From: Arthrobacter sp. Leaf337
GTDB lineage: Bacteria > Actinomycetota > Actinomycetes > Actinomycetales > Micrococcaceae
NCBI RefSeq assembly: GCF_001423745.1
Contig: NZ_LMPC01000004.1
Location: 92,163 to 156,162, forward strand
Length of the DNA: 64,000 nucleotides
Reading direction: 5' to 3'
Position numbers and translations under genes: made by a program. Below are positions 37,240-46,524 of this stretch, piece after piece. Below the pieces are notes generated by a model. It had not been told where the DNA came from. It did no database searches and saw nothing but the letters and a program-made list of their open reading frames with translations. Numbering within the stretch: the first letter of the stretch is position 1; each line of letters begins with the position of its first letter.

Positions 37240-38067
37240 CTATGCTCCTGCCTGCTCTGCTGCCTGTTTTGGTGTGCCGGGGGCGCCGGGGGCGCCGGGT
37301 GTGCCGGGGGCACTGGCGGACACTGCGACGGTCCGCTTTTCGATCCGCTTCTCGCCCTGCGGTGCAAGGACAACCCGCTGGACGAAGATGCCGGGAACGT
37401 GGACGTGCTCCGGATCCAGGTCACCCGGCTCCACCAGTTCCTCAACTTCGGCGATGGTGATCCGCCCGGCCATGGCGCACAGCGGGTTGAAGTTCATGGC
37501 CGTGGCGTGGAACACGAGGTTTCCGTGCCGGTCGCCCTTCCAGGCGTGGACGAGTCCGAAATCCGGGGTGAGCGACTCCTCCAGCACATAGTCGGCGCCG
37601 TTGAAGGTGCGGACTTCCTTGGGCGCGGAGGCGATCGCAATGCTCCCGTCGGCGTCGTACTTCTGCGGCAGGCCGCCGTCGGACACCTGGGTTCCGACGC
37701 CGGCCGGCGTGTAGAACGCCGGGATGCCGGCGCCGCCGGCACGCAGTTTCTCCGCGAGCGTTCCCTGCGGGGTCAGCACCACCTCGAGTTCGCCGGAGAG
37801 GTACTGGCGGGCGAACTCCTTGTTTTCCCCGACATAGGAGCTGACGGTGCGGCGGATCCTGCCGTCCTTCAGCAGGATGCCCAGCCCCCAGTCGTCGACG
37901 CCGCAGTTGTTACTGACGGTTTCCAGGTCCGTGGTCCCGTGCCGGTGGAGGGCATCGATCAGGGCAACCGGGATGCCGCACAGTCCAAAACCGCCGACGG
38001 CGAGCGAGGCGCCGTCGGGGATATCGGCAACCGCGGCCTCGGCACTGGCAACAACCTTGTCAATCAT
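37240..38067 (-). CDS. scoA: 3-oxoacid CoA-transferase subunit A
   Basis: The 275-residue alpha subunit has the family start ([35 protein letters not shown]), the CoA-binding [12 protein letters not shown] and [11 protein letters not shown] motifs. It pairs with ScoB as heterodimeric succinyl-CoA:3-oxoacid transferase. Unusual: the last about 25 residues form a collagen-like run ([16 protein letters not shown]) absent from family norms, probably repeat expansion beyond the folded core. The short spacer upstream has three TGCTCCCTG copies on the plus strand. Confidence 0.92.
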   Translation of the reverse strand: MIDKVVASAEAAVADIPDGASLAVGGFGLCGIPVALIDALHRHGTTDLETVSNNCGVDDWGLGILLKDGRIRRTVSSYVGENKEFARQYLSGELEVVLTPQGTLAEKLRAGGAGIPAFYTPAGVGTQVSDGGLPQKYDADGSIAIASAPKEVRTFNGADYVLEESLTPDFGLVHAWKGDRHGNLVFHATAMNFNPLCAMAGRITIAEVEELVEPGDLDPEHVHVPGIFVQRVVLAPQGEKRIEKRTVAVSASAPGTPGAPGAPGTPKQAAEQAGA

Positions 38068-38126
38068 CGTCGATCCTTCCTGGTCTGCTCCCTGTTTTGC
38101 TCCCTGCGCTGCTCCCTGGCGGGAAG

Positions 38127-39290
38127 CTAGAGGCCGAGTTCGCGGGCGATCAGCATCAGCTGGACCTCCGTGGTGCCCTCGCCGACCTCAAGGATCTTGG
38201 AGTCGCGGTAGTGGCGCGCCACGGTGAATTCGTTGATGAAGCCATAGCCGCCGAACACCTGGGTGGCGTCCCGCGCGTTGTCCATGGCTGCCTCGCCTGC
38301 GACCATCTTAGCGATGGCCGCCTGCGTCTTGAACGGCTTCCCGGCCAGCATCCTCGCCGCGGCGTCGTAGTAGGCCAGGCGTGCCGTGTGGGCCCGTGCT
38401 TCCATGCGGGCGATCTTGAAGGCGATGGCCTGGTACTTACCGATGTTCTGCCCGAACGCGCTGCGTTCCTTCGCGTATTTCACCGACAGGTCCACGCAGC
38501 CCTGGGCAGCTCCCGTGGCCAGGGCGGCGATGGCGATGCGGCCCTCGTCCAGGATGGACAGGAAGTTGGCGTAGCCGCGGCCCTGCTCGCCGAGGAGGTT
38601 CGCCTCGGGCACATGGACGTCCTTGAGCGTAAGCGGGTGGGTATCGGAGGCATTCCAGCCCACCTTGTTGTACGCCTTCTCCGCTTTGAAGCCGGGCGTG
38701 CTGGTGGGCACCAGGATGGTGGAGATTTCCTTCTTGATGCTGCCGTCCGCGCGCTCCTGCTTTGCGGTGACAGCTGTCACGGTGACCAGCTTGGTGATGT
38801 CCGTGCCGGAGTTGGTGATGAACTCCTTGTTGCCGTTGATGATCCACTCACCGCCTTCGAGCCGGGCCGTGGTCTTGGTTCCGCCCGCGTCGGACCCGGC
38901 TTCGGGTTCCGTCAGGCCGAAGCCGGCGAGCGCCTGGCCCGACGCCAGTGACGGCAGCCATTCCTCCTTCTGGGCATCAGTGCCGAAACGGTACACGGGC
39001 ATGGCGCCCAGTGAAACTCCCGCTTCCAGCGTGATGGCCACGGACTGGTCCACCCGCCCCAACTGCTCCAGGGCCAGTGCGAGGGCAAAGTAGTCACCGC
39101 CCATGCCGCCGAACTCTTCCGGGAAGGGGAGGCCGAAGAGCCCCATGTCCGCCATCTGCTTCACGACTTCGTAGGGGAAGCTGTGTTCCTCGTCGTGTTT
39201 GGCGGAAACCGGCGCCACCACTTCATCGGCGAATTCGCGGACGGTGTTGCTGAGGTCCTGGTATTCCTCGCTGAGCTCAAAATCAGCCAT
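38127..39290 (-). CDS. acyl-CoA dehydrogenase (isovaleryl-CoA dehydrogenase-like)
   Basis: The 387-residue flavoenzyme begins [23 protein letters not shown] and has the FAD/substrate motifs [56 protein letters not shown] and the C-terminal [42 protein letters not shown] precedes ATG 39290. The operon context (carboxylase upstream, ScoAB and lyase downstream) points to isovaleryl-CoA to 3-methylcrotonyl-CoA in leucine degradation, equivalent to fadE19 of M. tuberculosis. Confidence 0.92.
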   Translation of the reverse strand: MADFELSEEYQDLSNTVREFADEVVAPVSAKHDEEHSFPYEVVKQMADMGLFGLPFPEEFGGMGGDYFALALALEQLGRVDQSVAITLEAGVSLGAMPVYRFGTDAQKEEWLPSLASGQALAGFGLTEPEAGSDAGGTKTTARLEGGEWIINGNKEFITNSGTDITKLVTVTAVTAKQERADGSIKKEISTILVPTSTPGFKAEKAYNKVGWNASDTHPLTLKDVHVPEANLLGEQGRGYANFLSILDEGRIAIAALATGAAQGCVDLSVKYAKERSAFGQNIGKYQAIAFKIARMEARAHTARLAYYDAAARMLAGKPFKTQAAIAKMVAGEAAMDNARDATQVFGGYGFINEFTVARHYRDSKILEVGEGTTEVQLMLIARELGL

Positions 39291-39357
39291 GTTGGGACTT
39301 CCTTGTCTGAACTGTGGATCGGGTCTGTTTGATGTATTTGGTGTTGAAGCGGGGGTG

Positions 39358-41622
39358 CTATTCCGCGGCGCCCATGGCGATGACGGATTCCTCCACCGCG
39401 TCTTCGGCTGCGTTCTCCGCCGTAGGCAGTTCGGCCGCGGTGGCGGGGTGGACCGTGGCAAGGACCTGGTCTGCCTTGACCAGGTCTCCGGACCTGACGC
39501 TGATGTGGACTGTGCCGTCGAGCGGCGCCACGAGCTGGTGCTCCATCTTCATCGCCTCCACCGAGACCAGGACCTGGCCGGCCTGCACGGTGTCGCCGTT
39601 GCTGACGGAGACCGATACCACTGTGCCCGGCATCGGCGAGCGCACCGCCGGGTCGGCCGCGCCCTCCTCGCGTTCGATCGCGGCCAGCACCCGGACCAGC
39701 CGGGCCTCGCGGGTGAGCACCTCGAGCCGGCAGGACCAGCCCTCGTTGCCGAGGAAGAGTTCCGAGAGGACGCGGGGATCAGGCTCGAGCCAGCTCTGGG
39801 CGGGAGGACCGGTGTGAACGGGGGCAAGTTCATACCTGCCGACTTCGCCGTCGAGGGTGAGCACCGGGAGTTGGCGGCCAGAGTATTGCAGGAGGGCCGT
39901 GAGCTGCGGCCCTCCGTTCACGCGCACAGTGGCCGGTTCCCCCGCCGCCGGCCGGGTCACCTCCACGGTGGCGACGCCGCCGTCGGAGGTTCCCAGGCTG
40001 ATCCGTCGCGGAGCCGCGGCACCGATTCGCCAGCCGTCGCGGCGCCGCCACGGACCAGCCACGGGTTCGCTCCGGAGCTGTTCGTCCGCCTGGTCCAGGG
40101 CGTACAAGGCGGCGACAACAAGTTCGGCGTCGCCCACGCGCCGGAAGCTGAAGTCCGGCATCTTACGCTCGATCAGCCCGGTGTCGAGGCGCCCGGCCCG
40201 GACGTCGGCGTCGTTGATGAGCAGGCGCAGGTATTCGACGTTGGTGTCGATGCCGAGCGCGGTGTACCCGGCGAGCGCCCCGTCCAGGGTGTCCAGGGCG
40301 GCAGTTCGGTCTTTGCCCCAGGCGATCACCTTGGAAATCATGGGGTCGTAGCTGGAGGAGATCTCCAAGCCCTGAACCAGAGCCGAATCGACGCGCACGC
40401 GGCCGCCTGCGGTCTCGACTTCGTTGCGGGCGGGGGCGCCGGGACGCTGCCTTGGGCCCGGAACTTCGTCGAGCTGGAGCACTGTCCCGGTTGACGGCAG
40501 GAAGTTCCGCTCGGGGATTTCGGCGTAGACGCGTGCCTCCACGGAGTGCCCGTTAAGCACGACGTCGGCCTGGGCCACCGTGAGTTCCTCGCCGGCGGCG
40601 ATGCGGACCTGCCATTCGACAAGGTCCACGCCGGTGACCATCTCGGTGACCGGGTGCTCGACCTGCAGGCGGGTGTTCATCTCCATAAAGAAGAACTCGT
40701 CCGGGGCGTTGTCCGAAACCAGGAATTCCACAGTGCCGGCGCCGCTGTACTTCACGCTGCGCGCGGCGTTGCAGGCAGCCTCGCCGATCCGGGCCCGGAT
40801 AGCCGCCCCGTCGGGGAGGGACTCCAGCAGCGGGGACGGGGCTTCCTCGATGACCTTCTGGTGGCGGCGCTGCAGGGAGCACTCGCGCTCCCCGAGGTGG
40901 ATGACGTTCCCATGGTTGTCGGCGAGGACCTGCACCTCGATGTGCCGGGGCGTCAGCACCAGTCGCTCAAGGAACAAGGTGTCGTCGCCGAAGGCGCTCG
41001 CCGCCACCCGGCGGGCGGTGGCCAGGGTGGCTTCCAGGTCCTCGGCGCGTTCGACGATGTGCATGCCCTTGCCGCCGCCCCCGGCGGAGGGCTTGATCAG
41101 CAGCGGAAAACCGACGCCGGCCGCGGCCTCGATCAACTGCGCGTCCGTCATGCCGGGTTCGGCAATGCCCGGAACCACGGGCACGCTGTAGCCGGCGACG
41201 TGGTTCTTCGACCGGATCTTGTCGCCCATGACGTTGAGGGATTCAACGCCGGGGCCGATGAAGGTAATGCCCGCCTTTTCCAAGGCACGGGCAAAGTCGA
41301 CGTTCTCGCTGAGGAAGCCGTAGCCCGGGTGCACGGCTTCGGCGCCCGTCTCGCGGCACGCCTGGATGATCGCGTCAATCTTCAGGTAGCTCTCGGCTGC
41401 CGCGGCAGGGCCGATCCGCACGGCGACGTCGGCTTCGCGCACGTGGCGGGCACCGGCGTCGGCGTCGCTGTAGACGGCCACCGAACGGATGCCGAGCGCG
41501 CGCAGGGTGCGGATCACGCGGCAGGCGATCTCGCCGCGGTTGGCGACGAGCACGGTGCCGAAGAGCGGCTTCGCGGCGGGCGCCGGCTGCTGGGGAGTTG
41601 CTGGAGTAGTCATGGCTGTCAC
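39358..41622 (-). CDS. biotin-dependent acyl-CoA carboxylase alpha subunit (BC-BCCP; 3-methylcrotonyl-CoA type)
   Basis: A 754-residue protein with biotin carboxylase ([53 protein letters not shown]), a BT-like middle region, and a C-terminal biotinyl domain with EAMKMEHQ (biotin on about Lys692). With the adjacent beta subunit it should carboxylate 3-methylcrotonyl-CoA to 3-methylglutaconyl-CoA. GTG at 41622 overlaps the beta-subunit stop by four bases; ATG 41613 (MTTPATPQQ) is an equally good start. Equivalent to accA1 at Rv2501c. Confidence 0.94.
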   Translation of the reverse strand: MTAMTTPATPQQPAPAAKPLFGTVLVANRGEIACRVIRTLRALGIRSVAVYSDADAGARHVREADVAVRIGPAAAAESYLKIDAIIQACRETGAEAVHPGYGFLSENVDFARALEKAGITFIGPGVESLNVMGDKIRSKNHVAGYSVPVVPGIAEPGMTDAQLIEAAAGVGFPLLIKPSAGGGGKGMHIVERAEDLEATLATARRVAASAFGDDTLFLERLVLTPRHIEVQVLADNHGNVIHLGERECSLQRRHQKVIEEAPSPLLESLPDGAAIRARIGEAACNAARSVKYSGAGTVEFLVSDNAPDEFFFMEMNTRLQVEHPVTEMVTGVDLVEWQVRIAAGEELTVAQADVVLNGHSVEARVYAEIPERNFLPSTGTVLQLDEVPGPRQRPGAPARNEVETAGGRVRVDSALVQGLEISSSYDPMISKVIAWGKDRTAALDTLDGALAGYTALGIDTNVEYLRLLINDADVRAGRLDTGLIERKMPDFSFRRVGDAELVVAALYALDQADEQLRSEPVAGPWRRRDGWRIGAAAPRRISLGTSDGGVATVEVTRPAAGEPATVRVNGGPQLTALLQYSGRQLPVLTLDGEVGRYELAPVHTGPPAQSWLEPDPRVLSELFLGNEGWSCRLEVLTREARLVRVLAAIEREEGAADPAVRSPMPGTVVSVSVSNGDTVQAGQVLVSVEAMKMEHQLVAPLDGTVHISVRSGDLVKADQVLATVHPATAAELPTAENAAEDAVEESVIAMGAAE

Positions 41623-43226
41623 ATCCGGAAAAGGCCGAAGGAGGTCTCCGGCAGCGGGGTGCGGGAGACGACGTCAAGCGCCAGTCCCAGGACGGTGCGG
41701 GTGTCCGCGGGGTCGATGACGCCGTCATCCCAGAGGCGCGCGGTGGAGTAGTAGGGGCTGCCCTGGTCCTCGTACTGCTGCTTGATCGGGGCCTTGAAGG
41801 CTTCCTCGTCCTCGGCTGACCATTCCTCGCCGCGGGCCTCGTACTGGTCCCGTTTGACGGTGGCGAGCACGCTGGAGGCCTGGTTGCCGCCCATCACCGA
41901 GATGCGGCTTGCCGGCCACATCCAGAGGAACCGCGGCGAGTAGGCCCGCCCGCACATGGAGTAGTTGCCGGCGCCAAAGGAGCCGCCGATCACCACGGTC
42001 AGTTTCGGCACCCTGGCGGTGGCGACGGCGGTGACCATCTTGGCGCCGTTCTTGGCAATGCCGCCCTGCTCGTAGTCCTTGCCGACCATAAAGCCCGAGA
42101 GGTTCTGCAGGAAGATCAGCGGGATGCCGCGCTGGTCGCAGAGCTCGATGAAGTGGGCTCCCTTGAGCGAGGACTCGCTGAACAGCACGCCGTTGTTGGC
42201 CACGATACCCACCGGGTGTCCGTGCAATTTGGCGAAACCGGTGACCAGGGTGGTGCCGTAGTTCTTCTTGAATTCGTGGAAGCGGCTGCCGTCCACGAGC
42301 CGGGCAATGACCTCCCGGACGTCGTACCGGGCGTTGACGTCCGTGGGAACGGCACCGTACAGCTCCTCCGGGTCTGCCGCGGGCTCGACGGCGGTGTCCA
42401 CGTCCCAGGAGGGGGCGGCCGGCAGGGGCAGGGTGGAGACGATGTCGCGGACGATCTGGAGGGCGTGCTCGTCGTTCTCGGCCAGATGGTCGGTGACGCC
42501 GGAGATCTTTGAGTGGACGTCGCCGCCGCCGAGTTCCTCGGCGGTGACGATTTCGCCGATGGCGGCCTTCACGAGCGGCGGGCCGCCCAGGAAGATGGTG
42601 CCCTGGTTGCGGACGATTACGGTTTCGTCGCTCATGGCCGGGACGTAGGCGCCGCCGGCCGTGCAGGAGCCCATCACGGCGGCGATCTGCGGGATTTTGG
42701 CCGCGGACATCTTCGCCTGGTTGAAGAAGATCCGGCCGAAGTGCTCCTTGTCGGGGAAGACCTCATCCTGCTTGGGCAGGAACGCTCCGCCCGAGTCCAC
42801 GAGGTAGATGCAGGGCAGCCGGTTCTCCAGCGCGATTTCCTGCGCCCGGAGGTGCTTCTTCACGGTCATCGGATAGTAGGTGCCGCCTTTGACCGTGGCG
42901 TCGTTGGAGATGACCAGCACCTGCCGGCCGTGCACGAGTCCGATCCCCGCAATGACACCGGCCCCCGGCGAGTCGTCGTTGTACATGCCGTTCGCCGCGA
43001 GAGGCGCGATCTCAAGGAAGGGGCTGCCGTCGTCGAGCAGCTGGTCGATGCGTTCGCGGGGCAGCAGCTTGCCGCGGGCCACATGGCGTTCCCGGGACTT
43101 CTCCGGACCGCCGAGCGCTGCTGTGGCGAGGCGTTCCTTCAGCTCGCGGGCCAGCCCCAGCTGGGCCTCGCGGTTCGCGGCGTAGGCGGCGCTGCCGGTG
43201 TCCACCAGGCTGGCGATTGTCTCCAT
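41619..43226 (-). CDS. acyl-CoA carboxylase carboxyltransferase beta subunit (3-methylcrotonyl-CoA type)
   Basis: The 535-residue carboxyltransferase has two crotonase-fold halves with [66 protein letters not shown] and [22 protein letters not shown], diagnostic of the MCC beta group rather than propionyl-CoA carboxylase. It is the first gene of the seven-gene leucine/itaconate-type operon and divergent from a TetR regulator, with an operator-like region between them. Confidence 0.95.
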   Translation of the reverse strand: METIASLVDTGSAAYAANREAQLGLARELKERLATAALGGPEKSRERHVARGKLLPRERIDQLLDDGSPFLEIAPLAANGMYNDDSPGAGVIAGIGLVHGRQVLVISNDATVKGGTYYPMTVKKHLRAQEIALENRLPCIYLVDSGGAFLPKQDEVFPDKEHFGRIFFNQAKMSAAKIPQIAAVMGSCTAGGAYVPAMSDETVIVRNQGTIFLGGPPLVKAAIGEIVTAEELGGGDVHSKISGVTDHLAENDEHALQIVRDIVSTLPLPAAPSWDVDTAVEPAADPEELYGAVPTDVNARYDVREVIARLVDGSRFHEFKKNYGTTLVTGFAKLHGHPVGIVANNGVLFSESSLKGAHFIELCDQRGIPLIFLQNLSGFMVGKDYEQGGIAKNGAKMVTAVATARVPKLTVVIGGSFGAGNYSMCGRAYSPRFLWMWPASRISVMGGNQASSVLATVKRDQYEARGEEWSAEDEEAFKAPIKQQYEDQGSPYYSTARLWDDGVIDPADTRTVLGLALDVVSRTPLPETSFGLFRM

Positions 43227-43288
43227 TGACTGCTTCCGTTCCCGGACGCCCTGGCGAGGCCGTCCTGAGCGATTCGGTTAGTACCGCA

Positions 43289-43317
43289 TAACTGAGATTT
43301 AGGTTAGTCTCTATTAA
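43289..43317. promoter_or_regulatory. inverted repeat in the carboxylase/tetR divergent promoter region
   Basis: TAACTGAGA (43289-43297) and TCTCTATTA (43308-43316) form an imperfect inverted repeat (7 of 9 pairs) with a 10-bp spacer, a plausible TetR operator. Overlapping it, 43299-43317 matches 14 of 19 bases of the DtxR/IdeR consensus as I remember it (TTAGGTTAG half perfect). GGTTAGT also occurs at about 43276-43282. Confidence 0.45.
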
Positions 43318-43373
43318 CTGTGATGTCCAACACCCGCCGGCATTGCTAGGATTTGCAGTTCCAAGGAGGAAAT

Positions 43374-44051
43374 GTGCCGATCATCGAGCGCGGTCCCGGC
43401 AGCCCGGCGGGCGAGCGGGTCCAGGCGACCCAACGCAGCCAGACAACCCAGCGCAGCCAGGCCAAGGAAAGCCGGCGGCAGGCGCTGCTGTCCTCCGCCG
43501 CCACCCTTTTTGCCGTAGACGGCTTCAACCGCGTTTCGCTGGAGGACCTGGGCGCCGCGGCAGGCGTCAGCGGTCCCGCCGTCTACCGCCATTTCGCGGG
43601 CAAGCAGGCGGTCCTGGGGGCACTGCTGCTCAGCGTGAGCCAGGAACTGCTGGACGGCGGCCGCCGGGTGGTTGCAGACGCCGGTGATCCTGCCGCGGCC
43701 CTGGCCCGCCTGGTTCAATTCCACGTGGACTTCGCCCTGAGCAATCCCGACGTCATCCGGGTCCAGGACCGCGACTTCAGCAATCTCTCCGACGACGACC
43801 AGGCTGAGGTCCGCACCCTGCAGCGCAACTACGTGGAGCTGTGGGTTGAGGTGCTGCAGGCATTGCACACGGGCACAGATACCGCCGAACTCCGGATGCG
43901 CGCGCACGCGGCTTTCGGCCTCATCAACTCGACGCCGCATTCGGTCCGCAGCCACGGCCGGCGGGTCGCGGTCAAGTCGGCCCGCCCCCTGCTCGAAAGC
44001 ATGGCCCTCGCCGCCCTGCTGGTGGCGGCGACGCCTCAGCCGCTCAGCTAA
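43374..44051 (+). CDS. TetR-family regulator of the leucine/itaconate-type operon
   Basis: The 225-residue regulator has an N-terminal HTH (RRQALLSSAATLFAVDGFNRVSLEDLGAAAGVSGPAVYRHFAGKQAVL, about 34-80) and a TetR_C ligand domain. The first 30 residues are a disordered Gln/Ser/Arg tail with a short internal repeat (TQRSQTTQRSQ). Start is GTG 43374, preceded by AAGGAGGAAAT. Position opposite the carboxylase gene suggests it represses the operon and responds to an acyl-CoA intermediate; that is inference. Confidence 0.9.
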   Translation: MPIIERGPGSPAGERVQATQRSQTTQRSQAKESRRQALLSSAATLFAVDGFNRVSLEDLGAAAGVSGPAVYRHFAGKQAVLGALLLSVSQELLDGGRRVVADAGDPAAALARLVQFHVDFALSNPDVIRVQDRDFSNLSDDDQAEVRTLQRNYVELWVEVLQALHTGTDTAELRMRAHAAFGLINSTPHSVRSHGRRVAVKSARPLLESMALAALLVAATPQPLS

Positions 44052-44070
44052 GACTGCCTGAAAATCAAAG

Positions 44071-44116
44071 CTGCCGGCCGCCGCTTCCTTTCGGAAGACG
44101 CGGCCGGCAGTTTTTT
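44071..44116 (+). terminator. rho-independent terminator after tetR
   Basis: An 11-bp stem CTGCCGGCCGC / GCGGCCGGCAG (44071-44081, 44100-44110) with an inner CTTCC-TTTC-GGAAG hairpin, followed by TTTTTT (44111-44116). It also lies 10 bp beyond the convergent E2 stop. Confidence 0.9.
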
Positions 44117-44125
44117 GTGGATTGG

Positions 44126-45517
44126 CTAAACCATTGCCAGGACCATGCCCGGGTCCGCGAGGATCGCCCCGATGTCCGCCAGGAAGCGTGACCCCTGTTC
44201 GCCGTCGACCAGCCTGTGGTCGAAGGACAGGCTCAGGGTCATGACCTGGCGAAGCGCCACTTCATCCTTGTACTCCCAGGGCATCTTCCGCACGGCGCCC
44301 ATGGCGAGGATGGCCGCTTCGCCCGGGTTGAGGATCGGCGTGCCGGCATCGATGCCGAAAACTCCGATGTTCGTGATGGAGATGGTGCCGCCGGAGAGCT
44401 CGGCCGGGCTGGTCTTGCCCGCGCGGGCGGTCTCGGTCAGAGCCGTAAGCGCCGTGGACAGCTCGGTCAGGGACAGCCGGTCGGCGTCCTTGATGTTCGG
44501 TACGGTCAGTCCCCGGGGAGTGGCCGCGGCGATGCCAAGGTTCACGTAGTTGAACTGCACGATCTCCTGGCTCGCTTCGTCCCACCGCGAATTCAGCGAC
44601 GGCTGGCGGCGGAGGGCGATCAGCAATGCCTTGGCCACAAGCGTCAGCGGCGTCAGCTTGAAGCCCTCAAAAGCCCGGCTTGCCTTGAGCCGTGCCAGCA
44701 ATTCCATGGTGGGCGTGACGTCAACAGTCAGGAATTCCGTGGCATGCGGTGCCGTGAACGCACTCGACACCATCGCCGCGGCCGTCAGCTTGCGGACCCC
44801 CTTGATCGGCGTCCGCGTTTCGCGCTCCCCCGCGGTCCGGGTTCCCTCACCCGCTCCGGCCAGAGCCCGCGCAGCCGCAGGGAGGTCTCCCCCGCCAACG
44901 AAGTTCCGCACGTCGTCGCGTGTGATCAACCCGCCCGCGCCGGTGCCGGTCACTGCCATGAGCTCAACGCCAAGATCCTTCGCCAGCTTCCGAACCGGCG
45001 GCGTGGACCGCGGACGTTCGGCCGTGGCCCGGGTTTCTACCGGCTCGACCACCGGCGCAGCCGTGGCCCGGGTTTCTACCGGCTCGACCACCGGCGCAGC
45101 CGGGGCCGTGGTTTCGACCGGTTCAGCCACCGGCGCAGCGAACGCACGTGCACGCCGTGCCGGACGGCCGGAACTTTCGACGACGGCGCCGTACCCCACG
45201 AGGTTGGGTTCCCGCTTGCCGGTTCCGGCCGGAGCCGGGCCGCCGGTGGACGGCCCGCCGTCGTCACCTTCAACCTCGAAGGAAACGATCGGCTTGCCTA
45301 CTTCCACCACGGTTCCCGGCTGCTCGTGGAGGGCGGTGATCACACCGGCGAACGGCGACGGCAGTTCGACGACGGCCTTGGCCGTTTCCACTTCAGCAAT
45401 GACCTGGTTCAACGCCACGGTATCGCCCACAGCCACTTTCCAGCTGAGGATTTCCGATTCCGTCAGCCCCTCGCCGAGGTCCGGGAGCCTGAATTCCTTG
45501 ATCATGGCGGCGCTCAT
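44126..45517 (-). CDS. branched-chain 2-oxoacid dehydrogenase E2 (dihydrolipoamide acyltransferase)
   Basis: The 463-residue E2 has one lipoyl domain (lipoyl Lys47 in VETAKAVVELP), an interdomain linker, a peripheral-subunit-binding domain (STPPVRKLAKDLGVELMAVTGTGAGGLITRDDV) and a catalytic domain with FDHRLVDGEQGS. The linker holds near-identical copies of APVVEPVETRATA encoded by a 39-bp tandem repeat. ATG overlaps the E1 beta stop by four bases. It transfers isobutyryl, isovaleryl or 2-methylbutyryl groups to CoA, feeding the neighbouring operon. No E3 gene is present. Confidence 0.93.
   Translation of the reverse strand: MSAAMIKEFRLPDLGEGLTESEILSWKVAVGDTVALNQVIAEVETAKAVVELPSPFAGVITALHEQPGTVVEVGKPIVSFEVEGDDGGPSTGGPAPAGTGKREPNLVGYGAVVESSGRPARRARAFAAPVAEPVETTAPAAPVVEPVETRATAAPVVEPVETRATAERPRSTPPVRKLAKDLGVELMAVTGTGAGGLITRDDVRNFVGGGDLPAAARALAGAGEGTRTAGERETRTPIKGVRKLTAAAMVSSAFTAPHATEFLTVDVTPTMELLARLKASRAFEGFKLTPLTLVAKALLIALRRQPSLNSRWDEASQEIVQFNYVNLGIAAATPRGLTVPNIKDADRLSLTELSTALTALTETARAGKTSPAELSGGTISITNIGVFGIDAGTPILNPGEAAILAMGAVRKMPWEYKDEVALRQVMTLSLSFDHRLVDGEQGSRFLADIGAILADPGMVLAMV
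45021..45140 (-). repeat. 39-bp in-frame tandem repeat in the E2 linker
   Basis: Two exact 39-nt copies (45021-45059 and 45060-45098) and a degenerate third (about 45099-45139), each encoding a 13-residue APVVEPVET-type unit. The inner part of each unit resembles the extragenic-like motif GGTGGTTGAGCCCGTCGAAA also found at 36435-36454. Confidence 0.9.
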
Positions 45518-46524
45518 CCTTCCAGCCCGCTGAGGGAGTTGGGACGGCCCAGGGCACGGTCCACACCGTCAAGGATTCTGTCCAGACCCGGAAGATGATG
45601 CATTTCAAGTTTCGAATACGGGTACGGGACGTCGAAGCCGGTGACCCGGACCGGGGCGGCTTCGAGGTGGTAGAAGCAGCGTTCGGTGATGCTCGCGGCC
45701 ACTTCGGCACCGAGCCCGCCGGACTGCCCGGCCTCGTGCGTAATCACGAGCCGTCCCGTCTTGCGCACCGAGGCCTCCAGCGTGGCGAAGTCCACCGGCG
45801 CCAGCGAGCGCAGGTCGATGACCTCAATCGAAACGCCTTCGTCCGCTGCGGCCAGGGCGGCGTCCTTCGCAGTCTTGACCAGCGGACCGTAGGCGACGAG
45901 CGTGACGTCCTTGCCTTCGGCGACTACCCGGGCCTTCTCCATTGACAGCGCAGTGGCGGGATCGATCGACTCATCGACTTCGCCCTTGTCGTGATAGCGG
46001 CGCTTCGGCTCGAAGAACAGCACGGGATCGTCGCAGGCAATGGCCTGCTGGATCATGGTGTGTGCGTCCTGCGGGTTGGAAACGCTGACCACGCGGAGGC
46101 CGGACGTGTGGGTGAAGTACGCCTCGGGCGACTCGGAGTGGTGTTCCGGGGATCCGATGCCGCCGCCAAAGGGAACGCGCACGGTGATGGGCATCTTGAC
46201 GTCGCCCTGCGTGCGGTAGTGGATCTTGGCCACTTGGGACACGATCTGGTCGAACGCCGGATAGATGAACCCGTCGAACTGGATCTCCACCACTGGCCGG
46301 TAGCCGCGGTAGGCAAGGCCGACGGCGGTGCCCATGATGGCAGATTCGGCGAGCGGGGTGTCCACCACGCGGTGCTTGCCGAAGTCCTTCTGCAAACCGT
46401 CGGTCACGCGGAAGACGCCGCCGAGGGTGCCGATGTCCTCGCCCATCAGGATGACTTTGGGGTCGTTTTCGAGGGACTTTCGGAGGCCGGAGTTAATTGC
46501 CCGGGCAAAGGTCATCTGGGTCAT
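45514..46524 (-). CDS. branched-chain 2-oxoacid dehydrogenase E1 beta subunit
   Basis: The 336-residue transketolase-like beta subunit has MTFARAINSGLRKSLENDPKVILMGEDIGTLGGVFRVTDGL, TPLAESAIMGTAVGLAYRGYRPVVEIQF (conserved Glu for ThDP activation) and VRVPFGGGIGSPEHHSESPEAYFTHTSGL. With E1 alpha it decarboxylates branched-chain 2-oxoacids. Its ATG shares one base with the E1 alpha stop (TGATG), so the operon is fully coupled. Confidence 0.95.
   Translation of the reverse strand: MTQMTFARAINSGLRKSLENDPKVILMGEDIGTLGGVFRVTDGLQKDFGKHRVVDTPLAESAIMGTAVGLAYRGYRPVVEIQFDGFIYPAFDQIVSQVAKIHYRTQGDVKMPITVRVPFGGGIGSPEHHSESPEAYFTHTSGLRVVSVSNPQDAHTMIQQAIACDDPVLFFEPKRRYHDKGEVDESIDPATALSMEKARVVAEGKDVTLVAYGPLVKTAKDAALAAADEGVSIEVIDLRSLAPVDFATLEASVRKTGRLVITHEAGQSGGLGAEVAASITERCFYHLEAAPVRVTGFDVPYPYSKLEMHHLPGLDRILDGVDRALGRPNSLSGLEG

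Noticed and set aside
39199..40494. Plus-strand frames opposite the carboxylase alpha and FadE genes
   Set aside because: Antisense shadows; no domain and no start signals, while the minus strand has clear biotin carboxylase motifs.
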